From: Zygnema cylindricum
Taxonomy: Eukaryota > Streptophyta > Zygnematophyceae > Zygnematales > Zygnemataceae
NCBI GenBank assembly: GCA_037447655.1
Contig: JBBHKE010002497.1
Location: forward strand, 187,622 to 251,621
Reading direction: 5' to 3'
Length of the DNA stretch: 64,000 nucleotides
Made by a program: the position numbers and the translations under genes. Below, in pieces: positions 1-13,224 of this stretch (position 1 is its first letter; each line of letters begins with the position of its first letter). A model generated the notes under the pieces. The model saw only the letters and a list, made by a program, of their open reading frames with translations. It searched no databases and was not told where the DNA came from.

Positions 1-2120
1 CTCTTTCTTCTTTTTATGGGGAAGAGGATACTACGGAAGAAGAAGATGCTACTAAGGAGCTGGAAGCCTAGGCCTAGGAGGTCTAGGTAGGCTTAGGCTT
101 AGTAGCAGCCTACGCCTTCATCTTTGGGGTAAACGAAAGTGGCCGTTTTGAAAACTCCTTCGGCAGGGCCAGCTCGGCCAACCTGTTTTCTTCCTCTGTC
201 GAGGAATCATCGTAGAAGAAGAAGGCATCATAGGAGAAGGGGTATTTTTCTTCTTTCTCCCCATGGCGGCCAAACTAGCCACCCTTCTACACCTCAATGG
301 AGCACACAAGCTCCGATACCACTTAATAGGATCTTAACAATTCAGCGGAAGCATCAATAACAATATTTACACACGAGAGAGGACAGTCCATAAAAGTCAA
401 TATATTTCATGAACATTTTTCCCATAATCAGTGTATCTTTTCCCTCCCACTACTCTGCAGTATATAGTATACATCAGGCGTCACGTCACTCCTTCAAACT
501 ATAAACCAAGACAAAATTATAGTGCGCACGAAATAAAACCAAACAAACAAATCAACACAAAACTATGTAGTACTAATGTACTACCGGAAAGTACACACAA
601 GACCAAATAGCGACAAAACCTAACACACCAAACAATATATGTACCTGGTCGTCGTGAAACCGAATCTACGCGAGACCGGGAATCTTCAAAACAACCTCGA
701 AACATAATACAACAAAAGACAAGACCACACGCTTGACAACAAAAGACAAACTGAAACTATTTGGTCGCGCGACAGGCCGCGACGACCGATTACCATTTTG
801 ACGCTAACATCCCATATAACTCAAACAACTTTTGGACATACAATTTTAGTCAGTTCCCAAAACTTATTTAAACCCATTTAAACTTTTCCCCAAAACTTAG
901 AAAATTTCTAAAAAACCCTCGTAACGGAACGTACTGGCATAGAACTCCTCAGTTCGCCTTCGGATATTCAAATGCCAAATTTTGAAAATCAAAGCGCCTG
1001 CGAATCCTATCAACATTCCATTGCGAATTTCTCGCAGAACAGAAACTGTGGCTCTATGTGCCTGTGTTTTACGGCGGAACAGTTCGTCTTTATTCGATTC
1101 GTTGGGTGGATGAATCGACCAATTCTCCATAGCTTGCAAAACCACGGAGAGGAGGAGAGAGGGAGCGGAAAAGAGGGGTAGAAAGGGAGGAATATCACCT
1201 CACGACACTCTTTGCCACGTCACATTTAGGAAGGAAAATGTGTTCAGTTTTTGCCTTTCTGGGGAATAAGAAACATACAGAGAGAGAGAGATAAAAATGA
1301 GAAACGGACATTTTTTTTTTTTCCATGAAATCGTTCGGATTGTACTTACTTAAGAACAAAATCTCACCATCAGCTCTGGAAATTATACGGCAGCCATGCA
1401 GAGAGACAGGTGGAAGAAAAGTAGGAAAGAAGGGTAGTAGAAAAAAAAAGTAATTATGATTGGAAAAAAACCTCAGATTTATCTCTAGTCGCCTTTATTT
1501 TTTCGAGTGACGTAGAAGTGACCATATGATGAATTTGAAAGCAAGGGATCTGAGCCGTTGATTTTGGCATGCATGCATGGCGATTCTGGCTTTATAAGCG
1601 AGCGTTTATAATATGGTCGTTGATCTATTTTTTCAAATTTTTGCTCTAATGAACGTGCATATCTAATCATGGAATAGTATTAAATAATACGAATAAAACC
1701 CGATTTTGTTAGCATTGACTAATTAATAATGGTGTAAACCACACTTATGGTATACTTAATCGCAAACTACAATGTTAAAGGTTTTAGCTAAACCACTTTG
1801 TAAAGGAAATACCATTTCTTTATTTAATTTTCAAACAACAACATGGATACTAGACTTTGTTTTCATTCACGAGTTTAATTTAGCAATGAACCATGTCAAA
1901 AAGCCAATTGTTTGTTTACCATTCCCTGACACAATTATTCACAATTATTCTCAGAAAAATCGGACTCAAAAATAGTGTTTAGAGCGATTCCCAAGTTGTC
2001 ATAGTACCATGTCGCCTCTCATTTTTTTTTTCATTTCCTCTAAGTATATCTCTACAAATATTACTGTGGCTAGTATGCATTTGTTTTGCCCATAGTTAGT
2101 AGCCGGTTCAAATACAATGA
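1..2120. other. Gene-free AT-rich region
   Basis: I see no gene here. The open frames are short, overlap on both strands and resemble no family. There is a short GA run near 1279-1291 and several A or T runs. The stretch at about 560-860 is rich in GTAC-containing words, a composition that recurs in other gene-free parts of the window such as 22.7-23.0 kb, so it may be old repeat DNA. Confidence 0.5.
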
Positions 2121-2214
2121 ACTTTGAATCTTCCATCCTTCCCTCCCTCCCAAACCTTAAAAAAAAAATGTGTATCAGCGAATTGGGTGGAGAGGGAGGG
2201 AGGGAGGAAGAGGG

Positions 2215-2341
2215 CGAATAGCTCTATCTTTCCCCTTTTCTCCCTCCACTTCCTTCCCCTCTCTCTCCCTTCCTCTCACACTCTCTCTCTCCCTTCCTCC
2301 CTCCCTCTCTCCCTCCCTCTCTCTCCCTCTCCCCCTCTCTA
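2215..2341. repeat. Polypyrimidine (CT/CCT) low-complexity tract
   Basis: Almost pure C and T on the plus strand, made of CTCT, CCCT and TTCC words. The Ser/Pro/Leu-rich and Arg/Glu-rich open frames across it are compositional artefacts. Confidence 0.85.
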
Positions 2342-2560
2342 AACAAATCGATATTGTTCGCATCGGCACAACCGATATACCGGCAGTATGTCGGATCCGC
2401 GCCGTGGCGCATTGGATTGCCACGTCGGTATCGGCACATTGGTATCGACACACTGTAAAAAATTTAAAAATCGGATGATTATATTTACATGAAATCATGA
2501 ATCCCGAAGTTGCGTTGGCAGGGGAAATCGGTTCATCCAACGCGATATGCATCAGTACAG

Positions 2561-2779
2561 TACACCGCGAATCGCTATTAGCGTCAATAAGTTTTTGGTC
2601 ACGTCAATCATATTTTCTCCGTACACTTGGAAAAAGCATAATATTATGCATAGCTATTAGTTTTTTTTTTTTTGCTTTTGAACTTTTTTAGACCGGCAAT
2701 CGAAAGGTACGACCCTTATATTTCCATCGCAACCCGTCCGATAAAAAAAACATTGACGCTAATAGCGATTCACGGTGTA
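2561..2779. mobile_element. Short TIR element (MITE-like) flanked by TA
   Basis: The ends are inverted repeats of about 28 bases with one mismatch. The left arm reads TACACCGCGAATCGCTATTA and continues to 2588; the right arm is its complement at 2752-2779. A TA dinucleotide sits at each edge, as expected of a TA target-site duplication. The 219-bp interior has no coding capacity. A second copy of equal length lies at 38443-38661 with a related interior, including a CTCCGTACAC word and an ATTTCCATCGCAAC-type word. TA duplication suggests a Tc1/mariner- or Stowaway-like origin, but the terminal motif is not the classic Stowaway one, so the superfamily is open. Confidence 0.75.
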
Positions 2780-3529
2780 AAGTGGTTCAACCGGGCCAAA
2801 CCCTCCAGGTTGGGTAATACGGTAAACCGTAACGTATTTGGCGTAGCGTATTCGGCGACTCCCTTATTTCGTCCCGCATGTCGAATACCGGCAGATTTTT
2901 AGGTTTGGGTTCAGTATGAATTGAGCCACCTAAAGTCTTGTCCGAATTCCTTCTTGAGGGACAGACCGTTGGATGAAAACTTTATACAACAGCAATAGAC
3001 ATCCTATAAAATTATGAAGGAACGAGTTATGTAATCTTTTCCCCCTTCGCGTGCCTTAACCTCAGCTCGTTCTCCTTTTTTATTTCAATTTGAACGAAAA
3101 GCTCTCCTTTTCCACTTTTGAATTTTGTCGACTAAGTCATCGGAATGGTCACTTTATACCATCTTATGTCAGAAAACCGCAAGTAATTCTTCCATTTACT
3201 GTCAATGTTGTGAAATGGCAAACTAGGGTTTCACGTTACTAGCAATGAGAAAATCCCAAAGACTGTTTTGTGGTGGTTTAGAGATACTGAGCTGACACTT
3301 ACCTGTCTAAACATAGAGCGATAGTTATGTAATATGTGTTCTGGCGCATAGTATGTATTGAACAACTAATATTTTCACATTTTTTACATGCAATGGTCTT
3401 CTATTTTCTTTCCTCGTTACCCTTTTCACATTTTGCACATATTTTGCTGCAAATAACTAAATTTTTCACACGCAGTGGGAGAGACACCACTATGTTATAC
3501 CATTTGTATTTTGTTCTGCCTTTCTTAAC
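2780..3529. other. Gene-free region
   Basis: No coding, RNA or repeat feature could be supported here. Confidence 0.4.
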
Positions 3530-4072
3530 CTAAATGCAGGATCTACTGCCAGATATATGTAACGAATAGGAGTTCCAACTCTGTCGAATATTCCTCATAC
3601 ATGGATATTTTTCTGCAAACGCGGTGACTAGGTTTGCCATAGTTGACATCCTAAATTGAAGATTCTTTCGTATTATAATTTTTGACATTGTGGTTGAATT
3701 CTGGTTCAGTGGCTGGTGCTTAGAGAAACGAAACTTTGACAATACAAGAGAATCAATCCCAAGGGTCCCAAGGTAAAGTGTTGACCCCCATTTTTTTGAC
3801 TCCTCCAATGGTTTGCCATCACGCTTTTTTAAACAAGCTTTTTGTTTTTGTCTCAAAAAGGATGTTCTACAATGGCATGCTTCTTCAACCGCAGCTGTTT
3901 GTACGTAGACTTTGATACTTTTGCATAAAGATGCACCTCGATAGAAGTTAATACAAGTCCCTGGTGGAACCACCTGTCTAACATAGCCTCTATGTGAAAA
4001 TAGATGAAATACCAAATAGTCATATGACCCACTGGAAAACCCAGGGATCCAGTTCCCCAAAAATCTTCGCAT
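3530..4072 (-). CDS. Unrecognised 180-residue open frame 3' of the oxidoreductase gene
   Basis: This is the longest uninterrupted frame in the 5' third of the window, on the same strand as the oxidoreductase gene and about 600 bases past its stop. The product would be basic, with scattered Cys and many Ser and Arg. I recognise no domain, signal peptide or repeat. In AT-rich DNA a 180-codon frame is uncommon but can occur by chance. It may be part of a 3' UTR, an unrelated lineage-specific gene, or chance. Conservation or transcript data would be needed to call it a gene. Confidence 0.12.
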   Translation of the reverse strand: MRRFLGNWIPGFSSGSYDYLVFHLFSHRGYVRQVVPPGTCINFYRGASLCKSIKVYVQTAAVEEACHCRTSFLRQKQKACLKKRDGKPLEESKKWGSTLYLGTLGIDSLVLSKFRFSKHQPLNQNSTTMSKIIIRKNLQFRMSTMANLVTAFAEKYPCMRNIRQSWNSYSLHISGSRSCI

Positions 4073-4482
4073 TTGAAGAGCAAAGAACTATATCCCAAAT
4101 GTCATATTTTGCATCAAAGCTTGTGTATCACATTACAGTCTATTAGATGCATTTGAAATCCAGAACAATATGATTAAGGGAAAGTCCTCGAAAGTCTTAA
4201 CATAATAAAACATCTCAACCAAACCAATCTCCACACGAAGTGCACTCAGTTGTAGCTGACTGTCTGTAATTTAAATATCCCTATCCTTTTGTGTGCAAGA
4301 CATTCTCTGCACAAACAAGTAATAAGAGCAACTTGACCCTGACAATAAACCTCCCCAAACTATAATTTGAATTTTCACACTCCATGAAAAATAACGAATG
4401 GCTTCTAACGCTATGCGTAATCTGTACAATTTCGAAGGCTTCGATGCATATCGACAGAAAATGGTGAATCGAATGAAAGAAC

Positions 4483-4512
4483 AGAAAGAAAGAAAGAAAG
4501 AAAGAAAGAGAA
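4483..4512. repeat. (AAAG)n microsatellite
   Basis: About seven tandem AAAG units, ending in GAGAAAA. It lies just beyond the stop codon of the oxidoreductase gene, probably in its 3' UTR or 3' flank. Confidence 0.9.
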
Positions 4513-4668
4513 AACCACACATGGATATGTGCTTCTGTGACAGTCAAACCCTTTACAATGACGCGCAATACCTGGGACGATCAGCTCTCACAAGGCGAAT
4601 TGAAGCCAGGAATTTGCACTTCGATCCATTCCAAAATCTTTTTTTTTTGTCTTCTAGGGAACCTTAGT

Positions 4669-7600
4669 TTAACGCAAATCCCTGAGAACTTCCTCAATGA
4701 GGACCGGTCGATCTTCTTCGATGGACTTGTGACCTGCGACTCCAACTGCCACAGAGAGAAGTCCTTCTAATAAACCAACAGGAGGTCGTCTCTCTCCTTG
4801 CGATCTCGCAGCCTCAATAAACTCAAGATGTTCCAAATAACTAGATCCATGGTGCAGTCCCTCGTATCTGCATAAATACAGACACCTCGAGTTAATACCT
4901 TTCATTTTTTTGCGAGGCAACTGTCCCGAAAAAAATAATCAAAGGAATTAAAATTTGAGCTAAACATCCATCGCAACCATCTAGCGGAGCAACAGCGGTG
5001 CAAAAGCAGTGCCAAAGCAGTGCAAATTCACCCCGTTTGGCCCACTTTCATGAAGTTTAAGAGAGACTTGTAGCAAAATGAAAGGTCACAAAGTTGCAAA
5101 GTCTGTTTACTCAAAGTTTCCATTGATGAGGCAAAGCTCTCTAGCTCAAGCTAATTAAGGAACAGTTATCCACACTAAAATTTCTTACTTGATTCTTTCA
5201 TCATGGACATGAATTGTTTGCACTCCGGCTCGCCCTCCTGTCCGGCTACCAATGCGAACCGTACCATCTGGTACAAACGCCTCTATCTGTGATACAAAGG
5301 TTAAAAACCAACATATACAAAAATCATCAATCTTCCTGTTTCAATAGCTAACAATCCATGAATCGCATACAGAATTTTGTCTCTAACCTCAAAAGTTTTT
5401 CAATCTAAGAACAAGGACAAGAACAACTACCCGCCACAAAGTCTCTTCAAACATCACTGTCAAATCAATTTGGTCATAACAGATATTCAATAACGCCTAG
5501 TTTTTGTGAGTTCTTGAACTGCTTCAACAATCAGATGTTGGCCACGACACTTTGTAAAAACATTCAGCAAGCATATTGAGGTGATGCAAAGGCAATATTA
5601 GTGGTTGAAGCACAGTTCAAATGTGTGAAAATGCCTGAAAATTATTCCGTCTTATATGCGCAGTATGCGTGTTTTTTGAGTATAATACGCATAAAATATG
5701 GGGCAACAACAAATGGCCAACATTAAGACAATGGGTTGAAGAAAGCAAAGATAATTATGGAAGATGGAAGCTGAGAAAATAATGAGAAGATGTCAAAATT
5801 GTCTCTTTCTCACCTTTCCTTGATCACCTCCAACAGATATTTCTTGCTCATTACGACTACCCTCAGCAAACATACAGAGGTCTAAAAGGCCTCTGGCTCC
5901 TCCTTCATACTCCACAATAACGTATGCATTATCCAGAATATCAGGCACCTGTTGATCCCCCAAAAGTTAACAGGCAGGACCAGAAAAGTCAGCAATACTG
6001 CAATTAGAAAAAAAAAAAAAAAAAAAACAACTAGTTTCAGCAGAGCTCAATATTCCCAAGAATTCCTTGTCACCTCAATCCAGTGACTGCAATGTCGTCA
6101 CTGGCTAAATTAAAGTTAAATTAAAAATCCAGATTATCAGTTCAAAAGATCGAAGTAGAAAGAAAATAAAAAGTGACAAACTCTCAACAATCTTCCAAAA
6201 AAACTGCAATGTGCATCTCCCTACCAAAAAACCTCGAGGAAATTGCAGTGATACCACCGAGTCAAAATAACGACACTAAGTCAAAAACATGAAAGGAACC
6301 AACATTCTCTAGAAGAATAGTTCAGCGAAGAAAAGGTGCCATCGTCAAAAACCATTTTAAGAAAATAAAAAAATGTGTCCGTGTTATACAACAAGAGGAC
6401 GCATAGTCATCATCAACAATGTGAATCAGTGGCTACTGAGATAACCTACATTCAGAGTCCACCTAGGGTAAAAGGATTAAGGAATTACCTGGCCCTCATA
6501 ATTTTCATTAAGATGGTTGACTGCCTGTGACCCAGAAGCCATGACTCTTATGGGCTTCTGCCCAACAATAAGGTTCATGAGGTCAAAAAAATGGCAGCAC
6601 TTCTCTACAAGAGTTCCCCCAGTATTGCGTGAAAATCGATTCCAATTGTTTACCTGCAAAACAAACGATCCCAAGATCCACAAAAATAAATCATATAAAT
6701 AATGCGTACAACATAAGTATGCTTCACACTCCTTTGTAAGAAAAAAAATCGATGGTAAAAACAACAACGGCTCTTAACGAACAGGAATCAACCTTATGTC
6801 GTGGTAAAATATTAACTGTTTTGTATAGAAGGAAAATGACATTGAAAAAACCCAGATGTCAAAAAATACAAAAAAATGCAAATGAAGAGGTTAGAAAGCA
6901 GTGTATTTGGGGTCCTCTATAAAAACCTGCAACAAAGCCTTAAGAGGAAAGTCAAATTGTAAAAGACACTGGCGAACATCAAGGAGGCAATAAAAACTAA
7001 AGAAGAAACTTTTTAAAATTTAAGTGGGAGAAAAAGCTAATTGTTCAATTTTCAGACGAGTCGAAGGAGAGGAGGAACCACAAAAGCTGGAACAAAACTA
7101 ATGCAAACGGAAAATTGTTTTGGTGCTCCAGTATGGCCTACCTTTGGAAGGAAAGGGAAACGATGCTCCCGAATTGCGACCATTCGAACTCGACCAATAG
7201 CACCTCTTTTCACTTCAGCGATTAGCCGTGCTACAGGTGGCATGTAGCGGTATTCTAGCCCCACCTGGACTAAAACATCTGGGCGAGCTGCTGCCGCAGC
7301 TACAACCTGTCACATCATTTTTCCAGCACTGAAATTAGCGATCTGACAAAGAAAGACTGAGTCAGAAAAAAGACCACAACATTTTCCCGGGGTTGAAACT
7401 AACGAACTAAAAGAAAGAATAAGGGAAAAAACAAGACCATCAGCTTTGCTGATTGGATGATATGATTAATAGCAGGAGGTAGTAGGCTATACAACAAGAG
7501 TATCTTGTGTGTTTTGCACAAACTTGAACAGATCTTGAACAATCTATCAAAGTACTGGCAGTTTTTTTACATTGACTTTGGACGACAAATCAAACGACAG

Positions 7601-9194
7601 GGAAAAAATTGTGAATTGCAATATTCTTCTACGGGAATCGGTCATGGGATGATTGCAAATAGCTAACATAGCTTCACATTGTTATGCAAAAAAGAACCTA
7701 AGCAAATAGATCCCGTGAAATGACGAATATAAGCAATAAGAAATTGCGTGCAATATAGTTCCAATGGTTACAATCCGGGAACGCCGGGTACATCGTTGAC
7801 AGCAAGCATATTTCAGAACGATGGACCAATAAAAAATAAGCTAAGAACATCCATGCTCCTACAAATCTATGCAAACAGGAGGAAAGAAGACAACTGTAGC
7901 CAGTGTAGGCAGTTAAGAGAGCATGACACTCAATCCATATGCAGAGAATTCACACCAACTTTGTGGTAAGCTTCACCGACCTCCTTGCAATCGGTGACAT
8001 TCGTGCAGAGAGGCTTCTCCACCAGGATATGGTGGGGAGCCGGATGTTGCAATATATCGAGCAATATTTCTGCATGTGTCATGTTGGGAGTTGCCACCAC
8101 AACAACATCACATAATCCACTATCGAGAAGACTGCGGTGGTCACTGAAGACCTGGAAGGACACAAAGCACAGAAGCAAAACAAAGGACAGGTCGATAAAC
8201 ATAGGCAAAAAGATCCTGGAATATGATATTGAAAACATTGTCATTTAGAAACAGCATACTACCACTGTAGAACACGGATCGTCCACAAGTTCCAGAATTA
8301 GAATACCTAACGGTTAACCTTGCAGCACATTGCCAAACAGGATAGCCAATAGCATCAAATTAAAACACAGCCCTCAGGTTATACTTTAACCTGTCTCAGC
8401 TTATTACCAGCTTTGCAAGTTACAGGATATACCATTAAACATTTGGCCGTTTACATCTATCTGCAATATCTAATTCCTGCGGTCTTTAGGAAAACTTTGA
8501 TGCAAACGAAATGAAAATAAAACAAATAACAAAATAAACATTCTCATGCCAAAACCGCCTTTCAAACAGCACAGATTAAAGTCGCAAACATTTACGAATA
8601 ATGTTGTATCAGTCAAACACAGGGACATGGAACTAATTAAGAACAATCCAAAACCAATAAGAAAAACTGTTCATGAGTCGTAATTCAGAAATCGCTCACT
8701 TTTAGAGAACTGTCTTTAGCGGCGTTAATAGCTGCCTGTCTCGACGGTCCGTGTGGATCGGCTATAGCTGTAATTTTTGCTCCTTCAAGAACTGCAATGT
8801 TAAAAACATGTTCGACTCCCATCATTCCAGTCCCAACGATTCCATAACGAACTTCTTTGAAAGCTGGCACTGCGTCATTCGCTCCAGTTGTTGCCTTTGA
8901 TGATTCCTTTGCCACTTCTGTAAGCGAAAAGCCTGAAAAAGGTTTCAAATGGCTGAAGTTGCAAAATCCAGTATCCTGACTGTTTCCAACTGTTTGCGAC
9001 TGTTTGTGATATCTCACGGAATCTGTATCAGAAGTTGAAGGAGCTGATGATGGTGGTTGAAGAATTGCAGAGGCAAGAGTTGCCGAGCTGGCGACACTAT
9101 AAAGAGCGTCAGATAACAGCTGGCAAGCCTGTCCAGTAACTTGTCGGCAAGCGAAAGATTCAGCTTCAGAAACTGGAAGTTTGAGAGACGTCAT
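4669..9194 (-). CDS. Gfo/Idh/MocA-family NAD(P)-dependent oxidoreductase, seven exons
   Basis: Predicted soluble oxidoreductase with an N-terminal Rossmann domain and a C-terminal alpha/beta domain. The family oxidises or reduces sugars, inositols or related substrates with NAD(P); the substrate here is unknown. Exons in transcript order: 9194-8700, 8151-7981, 7306-7142, 6653-6489, 5948-5814, 5286-5189, 4867-4669. Every junction is GT-AG, the phases join cleanly, and the coding sequence is 1,428 bases (475 residues). Key features are the dinucleotide motif GIVGTG (residues 118-123), Asp146 after the second strand, ATPN near 185, the family EKPL motif at 210-213 (Lys211), GLEYRYMP (238-245) and GGTLVEKCCHFFDL (289-302), with His298 and Asp301 in the usual active-site region. 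The first 113 residues, rich in Ser, Thr and Ala, precede the Rossmann domain and are longer than I expect for plant relatives; they could be a targeting extension. An in-frame TAA lies three codons before the ATG, which fixes this start. No frameshift or missing key residue was seen. Confidence 0.93.
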
Positions 9195-10934
9195 ACTTCT
9201 TTACAAAAAAATTATATGCAACAAGACTTATGTCAAACTTAAATTCTCGTGGAATTTACTGAAGAAGAAATAATGTATGATAAAATAGTCACCGGTCGAC
9301 AAGTTATTTGTGGATGAGAAGATTAAAATTAAATTGGTATTTTAATCAACATATGAACGAAAATTGCTTCCTTTCGTTCGATATCTTCAAACCTAAAAGA
9401 ATTGAAAACCAATGATCACAACAGAAGTGAAACTGTTTCACCGCTGTTAAATATATATGCAAGACGAAACAGTCTACGCATAGGGTTTCTATTCTGCAAT
9501 TAATCGTCGAACCATACAAAAACTTTAAAATGTGACTGATAATAGACTCAGTATTGCTTTGTTTGGTTGATATGGATGAACCAAACGAGGTTATATTTCA
9601 AAAAGGAAATGTTTCAATCTAATTTTGACTATTACATCTGCTGCAGAAGCTATTCTGGCCGTAAAATGCTTTTATAAGATCGAAGCCTCGCTTTCTACAG
9701 TGCTTAGATAAGGTTTTTAAAGACATTATTCTGGAAAAATCTTTGCAATTTATTTGTATAAACAATCCACGGGCTCTGAGATCCCGAAAGAGGCAGTCCA
9801 GGAACCGTTACAGTATGTCACGGTTATATCACGGTATTGGCTAATTTTTCTTTGTCGGATATCAAATATGTAATATAATTTGGTAAAAGGCGGTGATAGC
9901 TTGGGGTTGGCTGTCGAAGATCGAAAAACAAATATTCCACTTGTTGCGACTCTGATTTTTTGTTAAGAAAGTATTTTGGGAGTAACGTATAAATTTTTGG
10001 AGTAAGGAAACTGTTAAAAATGTTTCTTTAACGTATAGCGAGCTACACGAATTTCCTTCAACAAAATATATAACTTTTGCGCACCCAATCACACCATTTT
10101 ATTCACACATGTGAACCGGTAACAATCGCCAATAAGTTTCATTCGTCTATTAGCCAGACAAAAAGCAGAAAAAAAACCTAAGATTAAACCTTTTTGTATA
10201 ATGCTCTCCTACGGGCAGACTCTGAAAAAAATATATAAATTTCAAATAAACCCGATATTGAAAAATTTTACGGTGAGATAACCGAAGGTCAGAAGGGGTA
10301 TAATTCAGATTCGGAGAGGGGTAGTTTGTCTCGATGAACTAGAATCAGACAAAACTTTAAGATCCACTTTTAGCGCGAATCTCGGAAGACTGCCGACCGA
10401 ATACATCCCCCCTAAATTTTAATACATTCCTCCTATACCCATCCAGTCCAGATGCGTTGTACCTACAACAGGAAAGTGAAGTTCTCCCACATGTTTGGGT
10501 GGTTGGTCGCAATAAAGTCGCAGATGACCCCTACAGGCAGAGCCACGTCAGATATTGTCGTCATCGCAAATATCCACGTGTCCAGATGACACTTCGAATG
10601 TGTCGGACAGAAATCATTTAAAATTCTGACACATGAAATAGTGCAACACGATACAGCCCGTCAGTATTGACAATTGGTGTTCGTACAAAGCAAACAACAT
10701 CTTGTACTTTTACTACATTTGCATTACATAAGGCAAAAGCTGCAGAAACACGCAAGTTTTGCTATCACCCAAAACTGACTGCCTGCAATATTCGTAACAG
10801 TTTCGTACAAACCAGCCAGGTACTGACAGTTTGACGGCAATGCCGGGTTGGGAAGCTGTGAAACACTGCCAGCAAATGTGTATGTTTCCGGCGGAAAATT
10901 TCATCCATTGCGGTTATCGAAATGTTATTCCATA
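9195..10934. other. 5' flank of the oxidoreductase gene; no further gene
   Basis: This interval should contain the promoter and 5' UTR of the minus-strand oxidoreductase gene. I could not place a TATA box or other element with confidence. Beyond about 9.8 kb it is AT-rich with only short, unrecognisable frames. Confidence 0.4.
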
Positions 10935-13224
10935 TACACCGCGAATCGTAAATAGAGTAGATAACGCTAATTCGGTCGCTCGAAATTTCGACTCTTTCAC
11001 GTCAAATAGAGTAAATGATTCTAATTTTTTCATTATTCTAATTTAAGTAAGGTTTAATTAGCGTAAATAATTCTTGGTTTTAAATAGTGTGGTGTACGGA
11101 CGACGTCCGACAGTGCAAAATTGTACTTTAATAAATAAAAAGGTACAAATAATGATTTAATAGAATCGCTCTCGCACGTGAAATCGCACTAAACAAAAAA
11201 TCAATCACATCGAAAAAAAGTTGTTCGCATAACTCTCGTCCGTCGACAGTACACCGCGAATCGTTATTAGCGTTCTGAACTCTATATCGGCACCCCCAAA
11301 TTTTGAGTCCAAAACCCAAAATAGAATTAATAATACTAAATTTTCCTTTACGTTAATTACGGTTCTATAGAATTAGCGTTCATAATTCTAATTTATGAGA
11401 CAATTGAATAGTGTGGTGTACGGAAGTATTATTTCGTACATTAGTGTACTTTCTTAAGTAAAAGAGTAGGAACAATATTGGAAATTATGTCGATCGCACG
11501 TGAAAGTGCGCTTACGATACAAGTGAAAACGAGTTTGTGAAAATCGGTTCGCATACATTAAAACGTAAGTTTTCAGGGTTCACAATGTGAACAGTTAACA
11601 TGTATACATGCGAAAAAAGAAAATGTTACGTTTGTGAACTGGGAGGCTTTTACCCATGCAGTAAACTCAGTGAATGTTCACGCTAATTCTTTGCCGATTC
11701 ACTCTATTTAAGATTTTTCAAAACAATTAGAGTAAACACTTACACTATTTCATGATTTAGGAAGAAACTCAACGCTAAAAAGAGACCTGTTCACGATAAA
11801 CTCGACATATTAGAGTTAAATTTCACCCTGAAATGGGTTATATTTCATAAAACGCCAACAAATTAGAGTTAGAACGTGTACATATTAGAGTAAATTTACA
11901 ATATTTAGGATTGAAAGTATGACACGCCTTCAAAAACAGAAAAGATAGCAAACAAACGGCAAATGCAGAGAAAACACAGAATATAGATTCTTTTCTGACG
12001 AATCCTAACCACACCCTTTCGTGTGCGAGAAGACGACCGAAGCTCGCGATGCCTGAAAGAATCAAAAACACAATCGAAATGCGCAAAAATTGACAAATTG
12101 CACAATGCGGAAGCGAATTTAACTCACATCAAATATCAACCAGCTCACATACATTAAATCCTCATGAACATAGATAGAGACATTACATAATTCAAAAGAG
12201 GAATTTACATTAATTCTCATATATTAACTCTACAATGATATCTCCTTGTTTTGTTTATCCTCCCACTGGCTGGCATTTTTACTTAGTCGCAGATTACATC
12301 TAGAAATCTAATTCTAGAAGCGTCACATGTACTTAGACGCAAAAAGAGTATGACGCAAACTGAAAATTCGCGAAACGAAATATCTAGAAGTACAATACTT
12401 AAAGTACAACTTAACCTACGTGAAACGAAACTGCTAGAAGTATGCATGAACCGAAAGTACTAGAAGTCCCGTATGAAGAAGACCAAACCGTTCACACCTA
12501 ATCAAACGAAACTGAAAAGTACAAAAGTATTAATGAAACGAAATATAATGCGTGACTTGACGCGTGACAAAAAAACTGACCCATACTAAAACAGAACCAA
12601 AATCCCACATTGTAATCCTAACACTATTTTAGTTAATAAAGTACAATTTTGTGCATTCAGACATTGACCGTACGCCACACTATTTAAAACGGCACTATAG
12701 TGGAGTTTTTAACGCTGGTTCAAAAAGTACCTTAAATAATGTAAAGAATAATTTAGAATTATGTACTCTATTTACAGTGATAGAGTCAAAATTAGGGGTG
12801 ACGGAATTAGTGTATATAACGCTAATTACGATTCACAGTGTACTGTTGGAAATTTGTCAATCCATACTAAAATTGTTCTTTTTAAGTACAATGGTACAGA
12901 AAGAGTGTCAGATGAAGGCGTCGACACGTGAAAGTGAGTGCGTCGACACTAAAAAGCACACTCAGATTTGATTTCCAATGATAAAGAGGGAAAATCATGC
13001 GAACAGAACATGCTCAAACGTCGACTATGTGAACATGGGATATACCGGCTACACTATGGGAAAAATATACCCGAATTTCAGTTTTGCATAAATTAGAGTA
13101 AATTTCCTCTTGCGACAGGCCATGAACCCAAATTAGAATTATTAACACTAATTATTTTTTTACACTAATTATTTGTGAACGTAAGGAATTTTAACAGTTA
13201 ACGCTAATAGCGATTCACGACATA
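10935..13224. mobile_element. TA-flanked TIR element, outer member of a nested pair
   Basis: The left end at 10935 (TACACCGCGAATCG) and the right end at 13224 (GCTAATAGCGATTCACGACATA) are diverged inverted copies of the terminal motif seen at 2561-2779. Two left ends (10935, 11250) are followed by two right ends (12842, 13224), the order expected if one element inserted into another. About 160 bases inside each end is a second shared word, GTGTGGTGTACGG on the left and its complement on the right, so the homologous terminal regions are long. The right 370 bases match, in reverse, the element at 31391-31920. No transposase was recognised, so it is probably non-autonomous. Confidence 0.6.
11250..12842. 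mobile_element. TA-flanked TIR element, inner member of the nested pair
   Basis: The left terminus is TACACCGCGAATCGTTATTA at 11250 and the right terminus is the complement of a near-identical word ending at 12842, each with TA at the edge. The left 300 bases match the reverse complement of 31620-31920, including a CAAATTTTGA word followed by AAAATAGAATTAATAA. The interior is gene-free and contains many GAAACGAAAC-type words. The inner/outer assignment rests on end order and could be reversed by an internal rearrangement. Confidence 0.55.

Noticed and set aside
139-360. Arg/Pro-rich 73-codon frame at the window start
   Set aside because: It overlaps an opposite-strand frame of similar length, has no motif and looks compositional.
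2124-2552. Overlapping open frames with Ser/Pro/Leu- or Arg/Glu-rich products
   Set aside because: They are translations of the CT-rich tract in different frames and show no family signature.
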